From the NCBI GenBank assembly GCA_910588225.1, contig CAJUQT010000011.1:28407-92406 (forward strand): a stretch of 64,000 bases of DNA, written 5' to 3'. Shown piece after piece: positions 1-9,338 of this stretch. The position numbers were made by a program, and so were the translations under genes. A model generated the notes under the pieces. That model was given only the letters and a program-made list of their open reading frames with translations. It ran no database searches and was not told where the DNA came from. Each line of letters opens with the position of its first letter. The first letter of the stretch is position 1. This DNA comes from an uncultured Acetatifactor sp. Lineage in GTDB: Bacteria; Bacillota; Clostridia; Lachnospirales; Lachnospiraceae.

Positions 1-1
1 G

Positions 2-1111
2 CCGGTGTTTTTGCTGATCCGATGCAGTATAAAGCATCTCATTCTTTTTGTGCTTTTGCATCTGGCGGCGGCAAGCGTCGTAATCGCTGTTGTTTTGATA
101 ATAACGCCAATGCTGTTACTTGAAAAAATTGTCTGTATCATCTGTGTCCTGGGGTATACACTGTACTCTCTGATTCAGCGATTGAAGAATAATACTCTGT
201 ATACCGGCGCCATGCAGCTGCCCTTTGCTGTGGCAGTTTCCGCGCTTTCCGCGCTGCTGCAGCATTACCAGGGGACAAAAGACTGGGAACAGTATTATCT
301 GTTTCCTTTAATCGCAGAAATTGCGTTATATTTTATCGTCTATTACATAGAGCATTACCTGGATTTCCTTGCCATGAATAACAGCAGCGCCGGGTTTCTG
401 CCGGCCAGAGAAATGTTTCATTCCGGTATGGGACTTGTATTGCTTTATACCACGCTGGGGGCAGTGATACTGCTTTTAGGCTCTCAGTTTGAGTGGGTAT
501 CCGGAATTCTACAGCCTATAAAAGCACTCTTTCTGCGTTTCCTGCGGTTTCTGTTCTCTCTGGGAGGAAGCGATGAACAGCCGATGGAAATACCGGCGGA
601 AGGACCTGCAAATACCGGTATGGGAGCCATGCCGCTTCCCCAAGGAGGAGAATCACACTGGATCTGGAAAGTGCTGGAATTTATTGTGCTGGCCGCTTTC
701 TTTTTGGGATCCCTGTGTGTTGTCCTGTACCTCATCCGAAAGTTTATTCAGGTGGTCAGAAAATATATGCATCTTCGCTTTTCCGAACGGACCACACAGA
801 CAGAAGAGGACACCTTTGATTTCAGAGAAAAATGTGAATTGGAGAGATCCGCTGACAAACACAGAAAAAGCCTGTTCAGTGCGCTTTCTCCAAAGGAGAG
901 AATTCGAAAGCTCTACAAAAAGAAAGTTCTGCAGTCAGAGGAAGGAAAGGCACAGGAGGATCGAAGCCTTCTTGGACTATATACCGCCAAAGAATGGGAA
1001 AAAAAGCTGGAAACGGAAGGTATGGCTGAAATTTATGAGCTGGCCCGCTATTCCGGGCGTGAAATGACGGGAGCGGAGGTAAAGAAAATGAAAGAGGCAT
1101 GCAGACAATAA
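2..1111 (+). CDS. Multi-pass membrane protein, DUF4129-like C-terminus (5' partial)
   Basis: The reading frame is open to the left edge of the window, so the N-terminus is missing. The visible 369 residues contain about five hydrophobic segments in the first 250 residues, a polar proline- and glycine-rich loop, then a basic cytoplasmic tail of about 110 residues. The tail has the SPKERIRKLYKKKV-type segment followed by a 'YTAKEWEKKLE' helix, which resembles the DUF4129 tail of membrane proteins that accompany transglutaminase-like TgpA proteins and MoxR ATPases. That family link is a recollection, not a search result. The gene ends 39 bases before the radical SAM gene on the same strand. Function is unknown. 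Confidence 0.6.
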   Translation, partial: PVFLLIRCSIKHLILFVLLHLAAASVVIAVVLIITPMLLLEKIVCIICVLGYTLYSLIQRLKNNTLYTGAMQLPFAVAVSALSALLQHYQGTKDWEQYYLFPLIAEIALYFIVYYIEHYLDFLAMNNSSAGFLPAREMFHSGMGLVLLYTTLGAVILLLGSQFEWVSGILQPIKALFLRFLRFLFSLGGSDEQPMEIPAEGPANTGMGAMPLPQGGESHWIWKVLEFIVLAAFFLGSLCVVLYLIRKFIQVVRKYMHLRFSERTTQTEEDTFDFREKCELERSADKHRKSLFSALSPKERIRKLYKKKVLQSEEGKAQEDRSLLGLYTAKEWEKKLETEGMAEIYELARYSGREMTGAEVKKMKEACRQ

Positions 1112-1150
1112 AAGAAGAAGCATGGAAAATAATATGGGAGAATATTTTTT

Positions 1151-3019
1151 ATGTATGAGAGAAAACTGGCATTAAACGACGATATCCTGATGAGCGTTGA
1201 GAAACCGGCCCGTTATATCGGCGGGGAAGTAAACGCTGTCATGAAAGACCGTTCCAAGGTGAACATTCGCTTTGCATTCTGCTTTCCGGATGTATATGAA
1301 ATCGGTATGTCACATCTGGGAATGCAGATTCTCTATGAAATGTTCAATTCCATGGAGGATGTATGGTGTGAGAGAGTCTTTTCCCCATGGACAGATCTGG
1401 ATGCCGTCATGCGCAGAGAGCATATCCCTCTATTTGCACTGGAATCTCAGGATCCTGTAAAGACATTTGATTTTCTGGGTATTACCATTCAATATGAAAT
1501 GTGCTATACGAACATTCTGCAGATCCTGGATCTGGCGCAGATTCCCTTCAACGCCGCAGAAAGAGGGGAGGACTGTCCCATTGTGATCGGAGGCGGTCCC
1601 TGTACCTACAATCCGGAACCTCTGGCCGATTTCTTTGATTTGTTTTACATTGGAGAGGGAGAGACCAGGTATCATGAATTGTTTGCGCTTTACAGGGAAT
1701 GCCGTGGAAATCACTTGGGCAGAACAGAGTTCCTTCGCCGCGCCGCCAGACTTCCCGGGATTTATGTCCCCGGGTTTTACGAAGTCTCTTATCATGAGGA
1801 TGGCACCATAGAACGCTTTTTCCCGGTGGAAGAAGGAATTCCGTCCGTGATTCAAAAAGAGCTGGTAAAGGATATGGCGGATACTTTTTATCCCACGAAA
1901 CCGGTCGTACCCTTCATCAAGGTGACCCAGGACAGGGCCACGCTGGAAATTCAGCGAGGCTGTATCCGTGGCTGCCGTTTCTGCCAGGCCGGTCAGCTTT
2001 ACCGTCCGGTCAGAGAACGGCCGTTGGAGTTACTGAAAAAATATGCCCTGGAAATACTGAAAAATACCGGCCACGAAGAGATTTCTCTAAGCTCACTCAG
2101 CTCCAGTGATTATTCTGAACTGCCGGAACTGGTAGATTTTCTTCTGGAAGAGTGCAGCAGGAGACATATCAACATATCTCTGCCTTCCCTGCGGATTGAC
2201 GCTTTTTCTCTGGATGTCATGAGCAAAGTGCAGGATGTAAAAAAATCCAGCCTGACCTTTGCTCCCGAGGCAGGAAGTCAAAGACTGCGGAATGTGATCA
2301 ACAAAGGCCTGACAGAAGAATCCATTTTAAAGGGTGCGGCGCTTGCCTTCCAGGGCGGCTGGACCAGGGTAAAGCTTTATTTCATGCTGGGCCTTCCCAC
2401 GGAAACGCCGGAAGATATCAGAGGAATTGCCGATCTTTCCAATAAAATCGCGGCACTTTATTTTGATACCATTCCCAAAGAGAAGCGTGGTGGAAATCGG
2501 GTACAGATTGTGGCAAGCACATCCTTTTTTGTGCCGAAGCCCTTTACCCCTTTTCAGTGGGCATCTCAGTGTACCAAAGAGGAATTTCTGGACAAGGCGT
2601 ATCTGACACGAAAAGCCGTCTCAGAACAGCTGAATCAGAAAAGCATCAAATACAACTGGCATGAAGCGGATGCCAGTGTTATGGAAGGAGTCCTGGCCAG
2701 AGGAGACAGGAGGCTCTGTCAGGTCATTCGAAAAGTATATGAAAAAGGATCCTTCTATGATGCCTGGGGAGAGTATTATCACAATGACAGATGGCTGGAA
2801 GCCATAGAAGAGTGCGGCTTATCCGTTGCTTTTTACACACATAGACAACGATCTCTGGACGAAATCCTCCCCTGGGATTTTATCGACTGCGGCGTCACAA
2901 AGGCATTTCTTATACGGGAGTGGGAGAAAGCACAACGGGAAGAAATCTCGGAGAACTGCAATCAGAAATGTCAGGGCTGCGGTGTGGCGCGTTTTGACTG
3001 TGGCATCTGTTTTTCCTGA
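1151..3019 (+). CDS. B12-binding domain radical SAM protein, TIGR03960 family
   Basis: The 622-residue protein has an N-terminal cobalamin-binding-like region (FPDVYEIGMSHLG near residue 45; PIVIGGGPCTYNPEP near 150) and a radical SAM core with the iron-sulfur motif CIRGCRFC (Cys271, Cys275, Cys278). The later GLPTETPEDI and a Cys-rich C-terminus (CQGCG...CGIC) are also seen. The family is widespread in Clostridia and is nearly always next to a DUF2344 (TIGR03936) gene; in many bacteria the two are fused. Here the DUF2344 partner is 6.3 kb away (9339-10052), separated by an inserted transporter operon on the opposite strand. The substrate of the family is not known; a tRNA or cofactor modification role is only a guess. 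Confidence 0.9.
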   Translation: MYERKLALNDDILMSVEKPARYIGGEVNAVMKDRSKVNIRFAFCFPDVYEIGMSHLGMQILYEMFNSMEDVWCERVFSPWTDLDAVMRREHIPLFALESQDPVKTFDFLGITIQYEMCYTNILQILDLAQIPFNAAERGEDCPIVIGGGPCTYNPEPLADFFDLFYIGEGETRYHELFALYRECRGNHLGRTEFLRRAARLPGIYVPGFYEVSYHEDGTIERFFPVEEGIPSVIQKELVKDMADTFYPTKPVVPFIKVTQDRATLEIQRGCIRGCRFCQAGQLYRPVRERPLELLKKYALEILKNTGHEEISLSSLSSSDYSELPELVDFLLEECSRRHINISLPSLRIDAFSLDVMSKVQDVKKSSLTFAPEAGSQRLRNVINKGLTEESILKGAALAFQGGWTRVKLYFMLGLPTETPEDIRGIADLSNKIAALYFDTIPKEKRGGNRVQIVASTSFFVPKPFTPFQWASQCTKEEFLDKAYLTRKAVSEQLNQKSIKYNWHEADASVMEGVLARGDRRLCQVIRKVYEKGSFYDAWGEYYHNDRWLEAIEECGLSVAFYTHRQRSLDEILPWDFIDCGVTKAFLIREWEKAQREEISENCNQKCQGCGVARFDCGICFS

Positions 3020-3174
3020 AGGGAAAACTGAATGTGTAAATTTCTGTACGAAATATTAGACATTGAAGCAGAACAATCTCCGGATAGAAAGTAGAATACG
3101 GAATCGAAAAAGTATTAAGGAATTTAATTCTACCGGATGGCAGTGAAAATATGACACACCGTTCAGGATATATG

Positions 3175-3209
3175 AAAAAGAGGCTGCGGAATATACCGGG
3201 CCTCTTTTT
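3175..3209. terminator. Bidirectional Rho-independent terminator
   Basis: A-run, GAGGC stem, 15-base loop, GCCTC, T-run. It is symmetric (AAAAAGAGGC / GCCTCTTTTT) and lies between the convergent radical SAM gene and the lipoprotein gene, so it can end transcription from both sides. Confidence 0.8.
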
Positions 3210-3274
3210 CGCATCATTATTCATGACAGCAGAATCCTTGCAGGGCACAGATTCTATTGTCAGCTTACTGTCAA

Positions 3275-4177
3275 TTAGTTGGCAGCCTTCACAGAAGTAA
3301 TATGAGGGTTAACGCCGTTGTACCAGTACAGGAATCCTTCCATGTCAATCTTATCACCGACCTTCAGCCCCTTTACCGCAGCATAGACATCGGTAGTGTT
3401 GTCGCAGAGATAGGATTCCACAACGAAGCTATAAGTTGCACCGTTAACGGATACATTGAAATACAGATCATCGCCGTCCTGACCGGAACCATCCCAGTTA
3501 TACAGGAATGCGGCCTCATTTCCGCTCTCATCCTTTACAACATTTCCTTCCGGATCCTTTGCAGCTTCAACAGTCATTCCTTTAAAGGAAACAAACCTAT
3601 TCTGATAGTTGATCAGATCGTCCTGTCCCAAAAGCGCGGTGACATCTTCTGCTTCAGCTATGTAGCTTCCCTCGACGATTTCAAAGGTTCCATCCATGAT
3701 TTCAACTTCGCCGGACCATTCTGCTTTATAACCGGTTACCTTGATTTTGGTTCCGGGAACCAGCTTTGCGTAATCCTCTTCCGAACATGCCATTTCATAC
3801 AGGAAGTAACCGCCGTCTTTATCCTGTGCATAGACAGTACAGCATCCCTGTCCATCCTTCTCCCACCAGGACTGCTTTGCCTGCACATAGGCCTCAACAA
3901 CCACCTCTGTGTCCAGAGCGGCGGCAGCATACTCTTCATAGGTCATCACGCCTTCAGATTTTACATCTTCGCCGGCTTCGGACGCCTCAGAAGTCGAGTC
4001 CGGTGTTTCGGCAGTGCTTTCGGCACTGCTTTCTGTTGATGCGTTGGATGCATCACTGCTTTCCGTACTTGCACTTGAACTGTCACTGGAACCGGATGCC
4101 TGTCCGTCATTGCTGCCGCAGCCGGCACAGCCGAATACAAGGGCCAGTGACAAAAACAACGCTGTCATTTTTTTCAT
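3275..4177 (-). CDS. Secreted lipoprotein with Ser-rich linker and OB-fold-like domain
   Basis: 300 residues. The start MKKMTALFLSLALVFGCAGC is a lipoprotein signal peptide with a Gly-Cys-Ala-Gly-Cys lipobox region. Residues about 23-70 are a low-complexity Ser/Thr/Ala/Glu linker that would hold the domain away from the membrane. The rest has repeated beta-strand phrases (TEVVVEAYVQAKQSWW; GTKIKVTGYKAEWSGEVEI; KVGDKIDMEGFLYWYNG) that look like OB-fold barrels, as in other clostridial surface lipoproteins annotated only as hypothetical. No enzyme motif is seen. It is the last gene of the minus-strand group that follows the sugar ABC operon, but a gap of 226 bases separates it from the binding-protein gene, so it may have its own promoter. 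Confidence 0.7.
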   Translation of the reverse strand: MKKMTALFLSLALVFGCAGCGSNDGQASGSSDSSSASTESSDASNASTESSAESTAETPDSTSEASEAGEDVKSEGVMTYEEYAAAALDTEVVVEAYVQAKQSWWEKDGQGCCTVYAQDKDGGYFLYEMACSEEDYAKLVPGTKIKVTGYKAEWSGEVEIMDGTFEIVEGSYIAEAEDVTALLGQDDLINYQNRFVSFKGMTVEAAKDPEGNVVKDESGNEAAFLYNWDGSGQDGDDLYFNVSVNGATYSFVVESYLCDNTTDVYAAVKGLKVGDKIDMEGFLYWYNGVNPHITSVKAAN

Positions 4178-4403
4178 TTTTCATTTTCCTCCTCTTGAGA
4201 CTGCCTCAGTGGCAGCGTTTCGTCTTCATTATACCTTTTCCGAACTTTCTCCTGTATTAAAAAAGCGGATACATTCGAAAAATCTATCTGAAAACGTTGA
4301 AAATAATTATACACGATATCTGCAATAAAACAATAGTATTAATTACTTATTTGTCCGTGAAATTTATGCCATATTTTTATTTTTTGCACATATTTCATGC
4401 CTT

Positions 4404-6050
4404 TTAGGAAGATTTTTTTGCAGTTTTTTTCCTTTTTCGCCTCAGGATACGGGAACTGGCATAAATCAGAATAAGAATCCAGGTTCCGCCGAGGGCTGTC
4501 AGAAGGAGAATTGCTGTCTGTGGAAGCGGCCCCGGATCACTTTTCCCATAGGCAACAGAGGTGCCGTTTTCTCCGATCTGATCCAGACGATATCGGGAAG
4601 TGATATCATTGTAAAGTGTGTCAAAATAAGCTTCATCAATCTCCTGCCCCCGGCGGACAGATTTTACAGTGTGCTCAATGAGCATCCCGGCGGCATCCCG
4701 CAGGGATGCCGAACCATTGAACACCGGCGTGACAAAAGTATGGTCGGTGTTGTACAGCAGTAATTTCGCCGCCTTGATTTTAACGTTATAATGCTCGGTA
4801 TTGTCCTTGCCGCAGTCGGAGAGATAAGCCTGATATTCCGCAGTACTTTGGGCCTTTGAGGTCACAGGCACATAACCTTCCGTCTTCGAATAGGCAATCT
4901 GAACCTTGTCGCTGAGAAGATACTGAACAAAGAGCCAGGAAGCCAGTACCTCCTGGGAATCTTTTTTATTGAAGATGCAGACGGAAGGTCCCTGAGAAAT
5001 CATCTGCGGATGTTTTGGATCAAACTGCGGTATTGTCATAACCTCTGTCTCAAATTCTACCAGCTGATCCGCACTGATATCCAGAAGAGGAGCATTGGTT
5101 CCCATCCACGTGGCGCCTGCCGTGGAATCCACGGCAAAAATACATTGGCCGGCATTCAGGAAATTAGCCGGATAACTGGAGACCTTGAATGTGGAGAAAG
5201 CGCCGCTTTTGACATGTTCCGCTATAGTACGAAGCAAGCTCTCCGTCGTGTCATGAAAGAGCAGAATTTCTCCCTCTGGGGTGGAATAATCGGCATTCAT
5301 CTGTCTGAGCATCTGAATCATCATGTTGTCGGTAGATTTATAGATAAATGGAATCATTACTTTCTGGCCGTTCACAATATAGTTCTCTTCCGCATCCTTT
5401 GCTGTGGCAGCTTCCGCCACCTCCCAGACAAAATCCCAGGTGAGAACCTCCGGCAGGGAATACCCAAGTGCTTCCACATATGTTTTGTTGATGTAACAGG
5501 CCTCCGTGGAACGCATATAGGGAACGGCATAATAATGTCCCTCAAAAGAACATTCCTCCAGAAACTGCGGAATAATCTCTTCTACGACAGGGGCGTCAAA
5601 CAGAATTTCGCTTCCTCCCAGGCCATATTTCTCATGCTGAAACAATTCATCCAACGGAACCACAAGATTTGTTCCGGTCAAATAGGTGGCAATGTGATCC
5701 GGATAGGTAATGCAGACATTGGGTGTGGTATCAGTGGAAATATTTGTGATGACATCGTTATATATTTTGCCGTAATCCGTATACAGGCGCAGATTTACCC
5801 TGATATTGGGATATAGTTCCTGGAAATCGGCAATAGCCTGTTCATAAATGGTGGTCTGTGTCTTGTTGGTATCATTCTTTGCCCAGAAAGTGATTTCATG
5901 CTGTACCGAAGCGTCAAAGGCTTCCGGAATGGTAAAGACCTCCAGTCCCTGCCGTGACCCATGGCACCCGGTAAGCAGCAGGACAGCGCCCAACACAGAT
6001 GACAGCAGAAGAGTATACCTTGCTGCTTTTTTCTTCCATATCTGTCTCAT
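4404..6050 (-). CDS. Sugar ABC transporter substrate-binding lipoprotein with C-terminal membrane anchor
   Basis: 548 residues of the UgpB/MalE type (family 1 extracellular solute-binding). A lipoprotein signal (LLLTGC) is followed by EITFWAKNDTNKTQ, TTPNVCITYPDH and later FNKKDSQEVLASWLFVQYLL, all typical of this family. Unusually, the C-terminus carries an extra hydrophobic helix (TAILLLTALGGTWILILIYA) and a very basic tail RRKRKKTAKK, so the protein should be anchored at both ends. The start overlaps the end of the upstream permease gene by four bases (ATGA), which indicates translational coupling. The transported sugar cannot be read from the sequence. Confidence 0.88.
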   Translation of the reverse strand: MRQIWKKKAARYTLLLSSVLGAVLLLTGCHGSRQGLEVFTIPEAFDASVQHEITFWAKNDTNKTQTTIYEQAIADFQELYPNIRVNLRLYTDYGKIYNDVITNISTDTTPNVCITYPDHIATYLTGTNLVVPLDELFQHEKYGLGGSEILFDAPVVEEIIPQFLEECSFEGHYYAVPYMRSTEACYINKTYVEALGYSLPEVLTWDFVWEVAEAATAKDAEENYIVNGQKVMIPFIYKSTDNMMIQMLRQMNADYSTPEGEILLFHDTTESLLRTIAEHVKSGAFSTFKVSSYPANFLNAGQCIFAVDSTAGATWMGTNAPLLDISADQLVEFETEVMTIPQFDPKHPQMISQGPSVCIFNKKDSQEVLASWLFVQYLLSDKVQIAYSKTEGYVPVTSKAQSTAEYQAYLSDCGKDNTEHYNVKIKAAKLLLYNTDHTFVTPVFNGSASLRDAAGMLIEHTVKSVRRGQEIDEAYFDTLYNDITSRYRLDQIGENGTSVAYGKSDPGPLPQTAILLLTALGGTWILILIYASSRILRRKRKKTAKKSS

Positions 6051-6934
6051 CCCTTCATTCCTCCTCTCGACACTCCGGCCATTATTCTTTTGCGGAATAT
6101 CAGAAACAATATGATCAGAGGTGTGGAAATCACCACAACCGCGGCCATCATTGCCGGTATATTTTCCCGTCCGAATCCGTTCTCACGTATCTCCTGAATG
6201 CCATTGGAGACCAGATAATAGTCCTCGTTGTCTGTTATCAGCCGGGGCCACACATAGGAGTTCCAGCACTCGATCACCTTCAGAATCGTTATGGTAATCA
6301 GAGTGGGCTTTGATATGGGAACCATGACTTTCAGAAGATACTTCAGATCGGATGTGCCGTCAACCTTAGCCGCATAATAAAGGCTGTCCGGTATCTGCTC
6401 GAAGTTCTCCTTCAGCAGATAAATATAGAAGACAGACGTCACTGATGGCAGTATCAATCCTGAAAAAGTATTGCGCATATTTAAGTTTGTGACTGTCACA
6501 AAATTCGTGATAATCACCAGTTCATTCGGAATCATCATCAGAGAGAGAAACAGGACAAATACAATATTTTTCCCTCTGAATTCCAGCCTTGCAAAGGCAA
6601 AGGCAGCAAGTGTGATGACAATCAGCATAAGTGCTGTGGTCGCCAGGGTAAAGATTGTGGTATTCATCAGATATCTGCCCAGCGGCACGGTTCCAAAGGC
6701 ATCCGCGTAATTCTGTATCGTGGGAGACAGGGTGAAAAATTTCGGAGTATATTCCGAGTTATAGGCTCCGTAACTTTTTAGGGAAGTGAGAACCATCCAG
6801 TAAAAGGGAAACAGAACCACTATGGCCCACAGGCTTAAAAGCAGATAGGTAATGGTGCTTACCATTCGTTTGCGGACTGCCGCTTTCTTTTCGATTTTAC
6901 TGTAATCCGTCTTATTTTTCATGAGAGTTTCCAT
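6047..6934 (-). CDS. Carbohydrate ABC transporter permease, MalG type
   Basis: 295 residues from the chosen start METLMKNKTD; a longer open frame upstream lacks a ribosome site, whereas GAAAGG precedes this start. It has six hydrophobic segments and the EAA-loop region YYAAKVDGTSDLKYLLKVMVPISKPTL, the signature by which binding-protein-dependent permeases contact the ATPase. It pairs with the MalF-type gene upstream. The C-terminus KRIMAGVSRGGMKG is typical for MalG/UgpE proteins. Confidence 0.92.
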   Translation of the reverse strand: METLMKNKTDYSKIEKKAAVRKRMVSTITYLLLSLWAIVVLFPFYWMVLTSLKSYGAYNSEYTPKFFTLSPTIQNYADAFGTVPLGRYLMNTTIFTLATTALMLIVITLAAFAFARLEFRGKNIVFVLFLSLMMIPNELVIITNFVTVTNLNMRNTFSGLILPSVTSVFYIYLLKENFEQIPDSLYYAAKVDGTSDLKYLLKVMVPISKPTLITITILKVIECWNSYVWPRLITDNEDYYLVSNGIQEIRENGFGRENIPAMMAAVVVISTPLIILFLIFRKRIMAGVSRGGMKG

Positions 6935-7022
6935 GAGCGTTATGCCTTTCCGTAACCTGCGTATTTTCAGGTGTTTACACATACCTGTGCAGGTACAATG
7001 ATTTACAGTGGATTTTCGCAGG
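6935..7022 (-). other. Structured spacer between permease genes
   Basis: The 88-base spacer holds a perfect palindrome TACCTGTGCAGGTA (6982-6995) nested in a longer pairing of CCTGCG with CGCAGG. As RNA it can form a hairpin between the two permease coding regions, perhaps for mRNA stability. It lacks a T-run, so it is not an obvious terminator. Confidence 0.4.
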
Positions 7023-7958
7023 TTAATAGTGTACTTTTTTCCTGCTGACCAGCAAATTAATACAGGTGATCGTGAGTACGATGGTAAACAGGAGAATTGC
7101 CGCCGCGGAGGCATAGGAAGGGTAACCGCCGCTGTCACCATACAGCATATCATATACATATCCTACAATGGTGTTCATCCCGGCCGCGTTTAAATCGGTG
7201 CCGAAGAGGGCAACCGCGTCGCTGTAAGCCTTAAATGCGCCGATAAATCCGGTAATAATCAGATAAAATATCATAGGTGAAATCATCGGAAGCGTAATTC
7301 TGAGAAATGTTCGAAGCTTTGACGTACCATCCACTCTGGCCGCATTGTAATATTCCTGATTGACAGAGGATAACGCACCGGTCAGAATCAGTATTTTAAA
7401 CGGCATAACCACCCAGATGGTATAAAAGCAGAGTACAAACATTTTCGCCCAGTAAGGACCGGCAATAAAATCTACGGAAGCGCCCCCGAACCAGTTGATC
7501 AGCAGATTAATCAGACCATCGGAATATGCGGTCTTCTTGAACAGAATCATAAAAACCAGACCAATAGCCAGCGTATTTGTCACATAGGGAAGGAAATAGA
7601 CCGTCTGGAGGAAATTCCGAAACGGCGTTATGGAATGCAGACCCACGGAAATCAGCAGTGCAATTCCTGTAGACAGCGGTACCGTAATCAGCACCAGAAC
7701 AAACGTGTTTTTTACCGCCTGCAGAAAATAGGGATCATGCAGCACATAAGAATAATTATAGAACCCCGTACCAAAATAAGTCTGTGATGCAGAATTATAT
7801 CCCTCCTCAAAGGAATAGATAAAAACATCCACCAGTGGATATATCATAAAAATGCCCAGAAACAAAATCGCGGGAAGAAGATACAGCCAGGCCTTCAGAC
7901 TGCCGAACTTTTTCCACATCGTTGTCCCTGATACCGAGCCTTCTTTGTCCTTTTTCAT
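7023..7958 (-). CDS. Carbohydrate ABC transporter permease, MalF type
   Basis: 311 residues with an N-terminal segment AWLYLLPAILFLGIFMIYPLVDVFIYS, further membrane helices and the EAA-type loop EYYNAARVDGTSKLRTFLRITLPMISP. This is the standard MalF/UgpA architecture. Its start overlaps the stop of the ATPase gene by four bases, so the two are translationally coupled. It forms the heteromeric membrane pore with the MalG-type protein encoded next. Confidence 0.92.
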   Translation of the reverse strand: MKKDKEGSVSGTTMWKKFGSLKAWLYLLPAILFLGIFMIYPLVDVFIYSFEEGYNSASQTYFGTGFYNYSYVLHDPYFLQAVKNTFVLVLITVPLSTGIALLISVGLHSITPFRNFLQTVYFLPYVTNTLAIGLVFMILFKKTAYSDGLINLLINWFGGASVDFIAGPYWAKMFVLCFYTIWVVMPFKILILTGALSSVNQEYYNAARVDGTSKLRTFLRITLPMISPMIFYLIITGFIGAFKAYSDAVALFGTDLNAAGMNTIVGYVYDMLYGDSGGYPSYASAAAILLFTIVLTITCINLLVSRKKVHY

Positions 7959-9076
7959 AGCGAGCCTCCCGTTGAAACCTCAAAACAAATCCTTTCTTCC
8001 GTTTCCCGATGAAAAACAAATACTTTGCGGGGAATCAAATCAAACCTGACAGTACTGTTCTCAAAATCAATCTGCTGTTCCGTGCTAATGATGGCTCTGA
8101 CCTGAGGATTCTGAGAAAATTTATTCCCGGAAACAACGCTGATGTCACGGCCCATCACTTCCACACCGCGCAGCTCGCAGCCCAAAGCACCGTTCTCACA
8201 CAGACGAAAGCCCTCTGGTCTGACGGCGGCACAGACATCTGACGGCGAATCCTTCGAAAAACCGTTCAGCACTGCTTCTTCACCGATATACAGCCTGCCG
8301 TCCCTGATTTTTCCGTCAAATACATTGACAGGAGGTGTTCCCAGAAATCTGGCTACAAACAGATTAGCCGGATTGTCATAGACCTCCTGAGGTCTGCCAA
8401 TCTGCTGGACAATTCCCTCTTTCATGACAATTATCATATCTGAAATGCTCATTGCCTCTTCCTGGTCATGGGTCACAAAGATTGTGGTGATACCGGTTTC
8501 TCTCTGAATTCTCCTGATTTCCTCTCTTGTCTGAAGGCGCAGACGGGCGTCCAGATTGGAGAGCGGTTCATCAAGCAGAAGTACTTTCGGCCTTTTTACC
8601 AGCGCCCTTGCAATGGCCACGCGCTGCTGCTGGCCTCCGGAGAGTTCTCCCGGCTTGCGGTCCAGAAGTTCCTCAATCTGTACCAGCCCCGCAGCTTCTC
8701 TTGCCTTTTCTGCCATTTCAGCTTTGGAAAGCCGGTCTCTGCCCTTCAGATTCTGCAGAGGAAACAGGATATTCTGCATCACGGTCAGATGAGGATAGAG
8801 CGCATAGTTCTGAAATACCAGACCAATTCCTCTGTGCTCCGGCGGCAGGTCGGTGACATCGTCCTCTCCGAAAAAAATTCTTCCGGAAGTGGGCTTCAAC
8901 AGGCCGCTGATCAGATTCAAAGTAGTGCTTTTTCCGCATCCAGACGGCCCCAGCAGGCCAATCAGCTTGCCGTCCGGAATGCTAAAGCTGAAATTGTTGA
9001 CGGCAATTACCTCTTTCTTTTTCTTTCTGTCACGGCCCGGGAACTTTTTTGTCAGATTCTGTAATATAACTTCCAT
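7955..9076 (-). CDS. ABC transporter ATP-binding protein, UgpC/MsmX type
   Basis: 373 residues starting at MEVILQNLTKKF, chosen because AGGAGGGAAATT directly precedes it. Walker A GPSGCGKST, Q-loop FQNYALYPH, signature LSGGQQQR, Walker B VLLLDEP and the H-loop VTHDQEEA are all visible, followed by the C-terminal TOBE/OB regulatory region found in sugar importers. Many Lachnospiraceae share one MsmX-type ATPase between importers; here a dedicated ATPase opens the operon, which then continues with both permeases and the binding protein. Confidence 0.93.
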   Translation of the reverse strand: MEVILQNLTKKFPGRDRKKKKEVIAVNNFSFSIPDGKLIGLLGPSGCGKSTTLNLISGLLKPTSGRIFFGEDDVTDLPPEHRGIGLVFQNYALYPHLTVMQNILFPLQNLKGRDRLSKAEMAEKAREAAGLVQIEELLDRKPGELSGGQQQRVAIARALVKRPKVLLLDEPLSNLDARLRLQTREEIRRIQRETGITTIFVTHDQEEAMSISDMIIVMKEGIVQQIGRPQEVYDNPANLFVARFLGTPPVNVFDGKIRDGRLYIGEEAVLNGFSKDSPSDVCAAVRPEGFRLCENGALGCELRGVEVMGRDISVVSGNKFSQNPQVRAIISTEQQIDFENSTVRFDLIPRKVFVFHRETEERICFEVSTGGSL

Positions 9077-9233
9077 AATTTCCCTCCTGATTCTATTCAA
9101 CCGGTCTGCCGTTTTCTTTTCTCCGCAGGCTGGCCAAACTGTTATTATTATACAGAAAAATGGGAAAAATGTCCAGAGTCTGCAGCGCTGCTTCGGAACT
9201 CACAGCTGCAGTTTTATACAATTATTGTTTCGG

Positions 9234-9338
9234 TTGATTTCCATGGCGGAATAATGATATAATAGAATCCTGAAAAGGATTCTATTATCTAGGTGCTATA
9301 ATAGAATCCTGAAAAGGATTCCTCTAAAGGAGAACAGC
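9234..9338 (+). promoter_or_regulatory. Duplicated promoter/hairpin leader of the DUF2344 gene
   Basis: A TTGATT box lies 18 bases before a TATAAT (-10) at about 9258-9263. The sequence TATAATAGAATCCTGAAAAG occurs twice (about 9258 and 9297), so both a -10 box and a hairpin are duplicated. Hairpin 1 (9260-9287) is a perfect 12-bp stem with a GAAA tetraloop; hairpin 2 (9304-9321) has a 7-bp stem with the same loop and sits just before the AAAGGAG ribosome site. This suggests an RNA-level control of the operon. Confidence 0.55.

Noticed and set aside
3257..4039. Long plus-strand ORF of 260 codons
   Set aside because: It lies antisense to a lipoprotein gene with a signal peptide and lipobox; the plus-strand product has no recognisable features.
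9101..9233. Riboswitch upstream of the sugar ABC operon
   Set aside because: The 130 bases show no recognisable aptamer and only scattered AT-rich promoter-like words.
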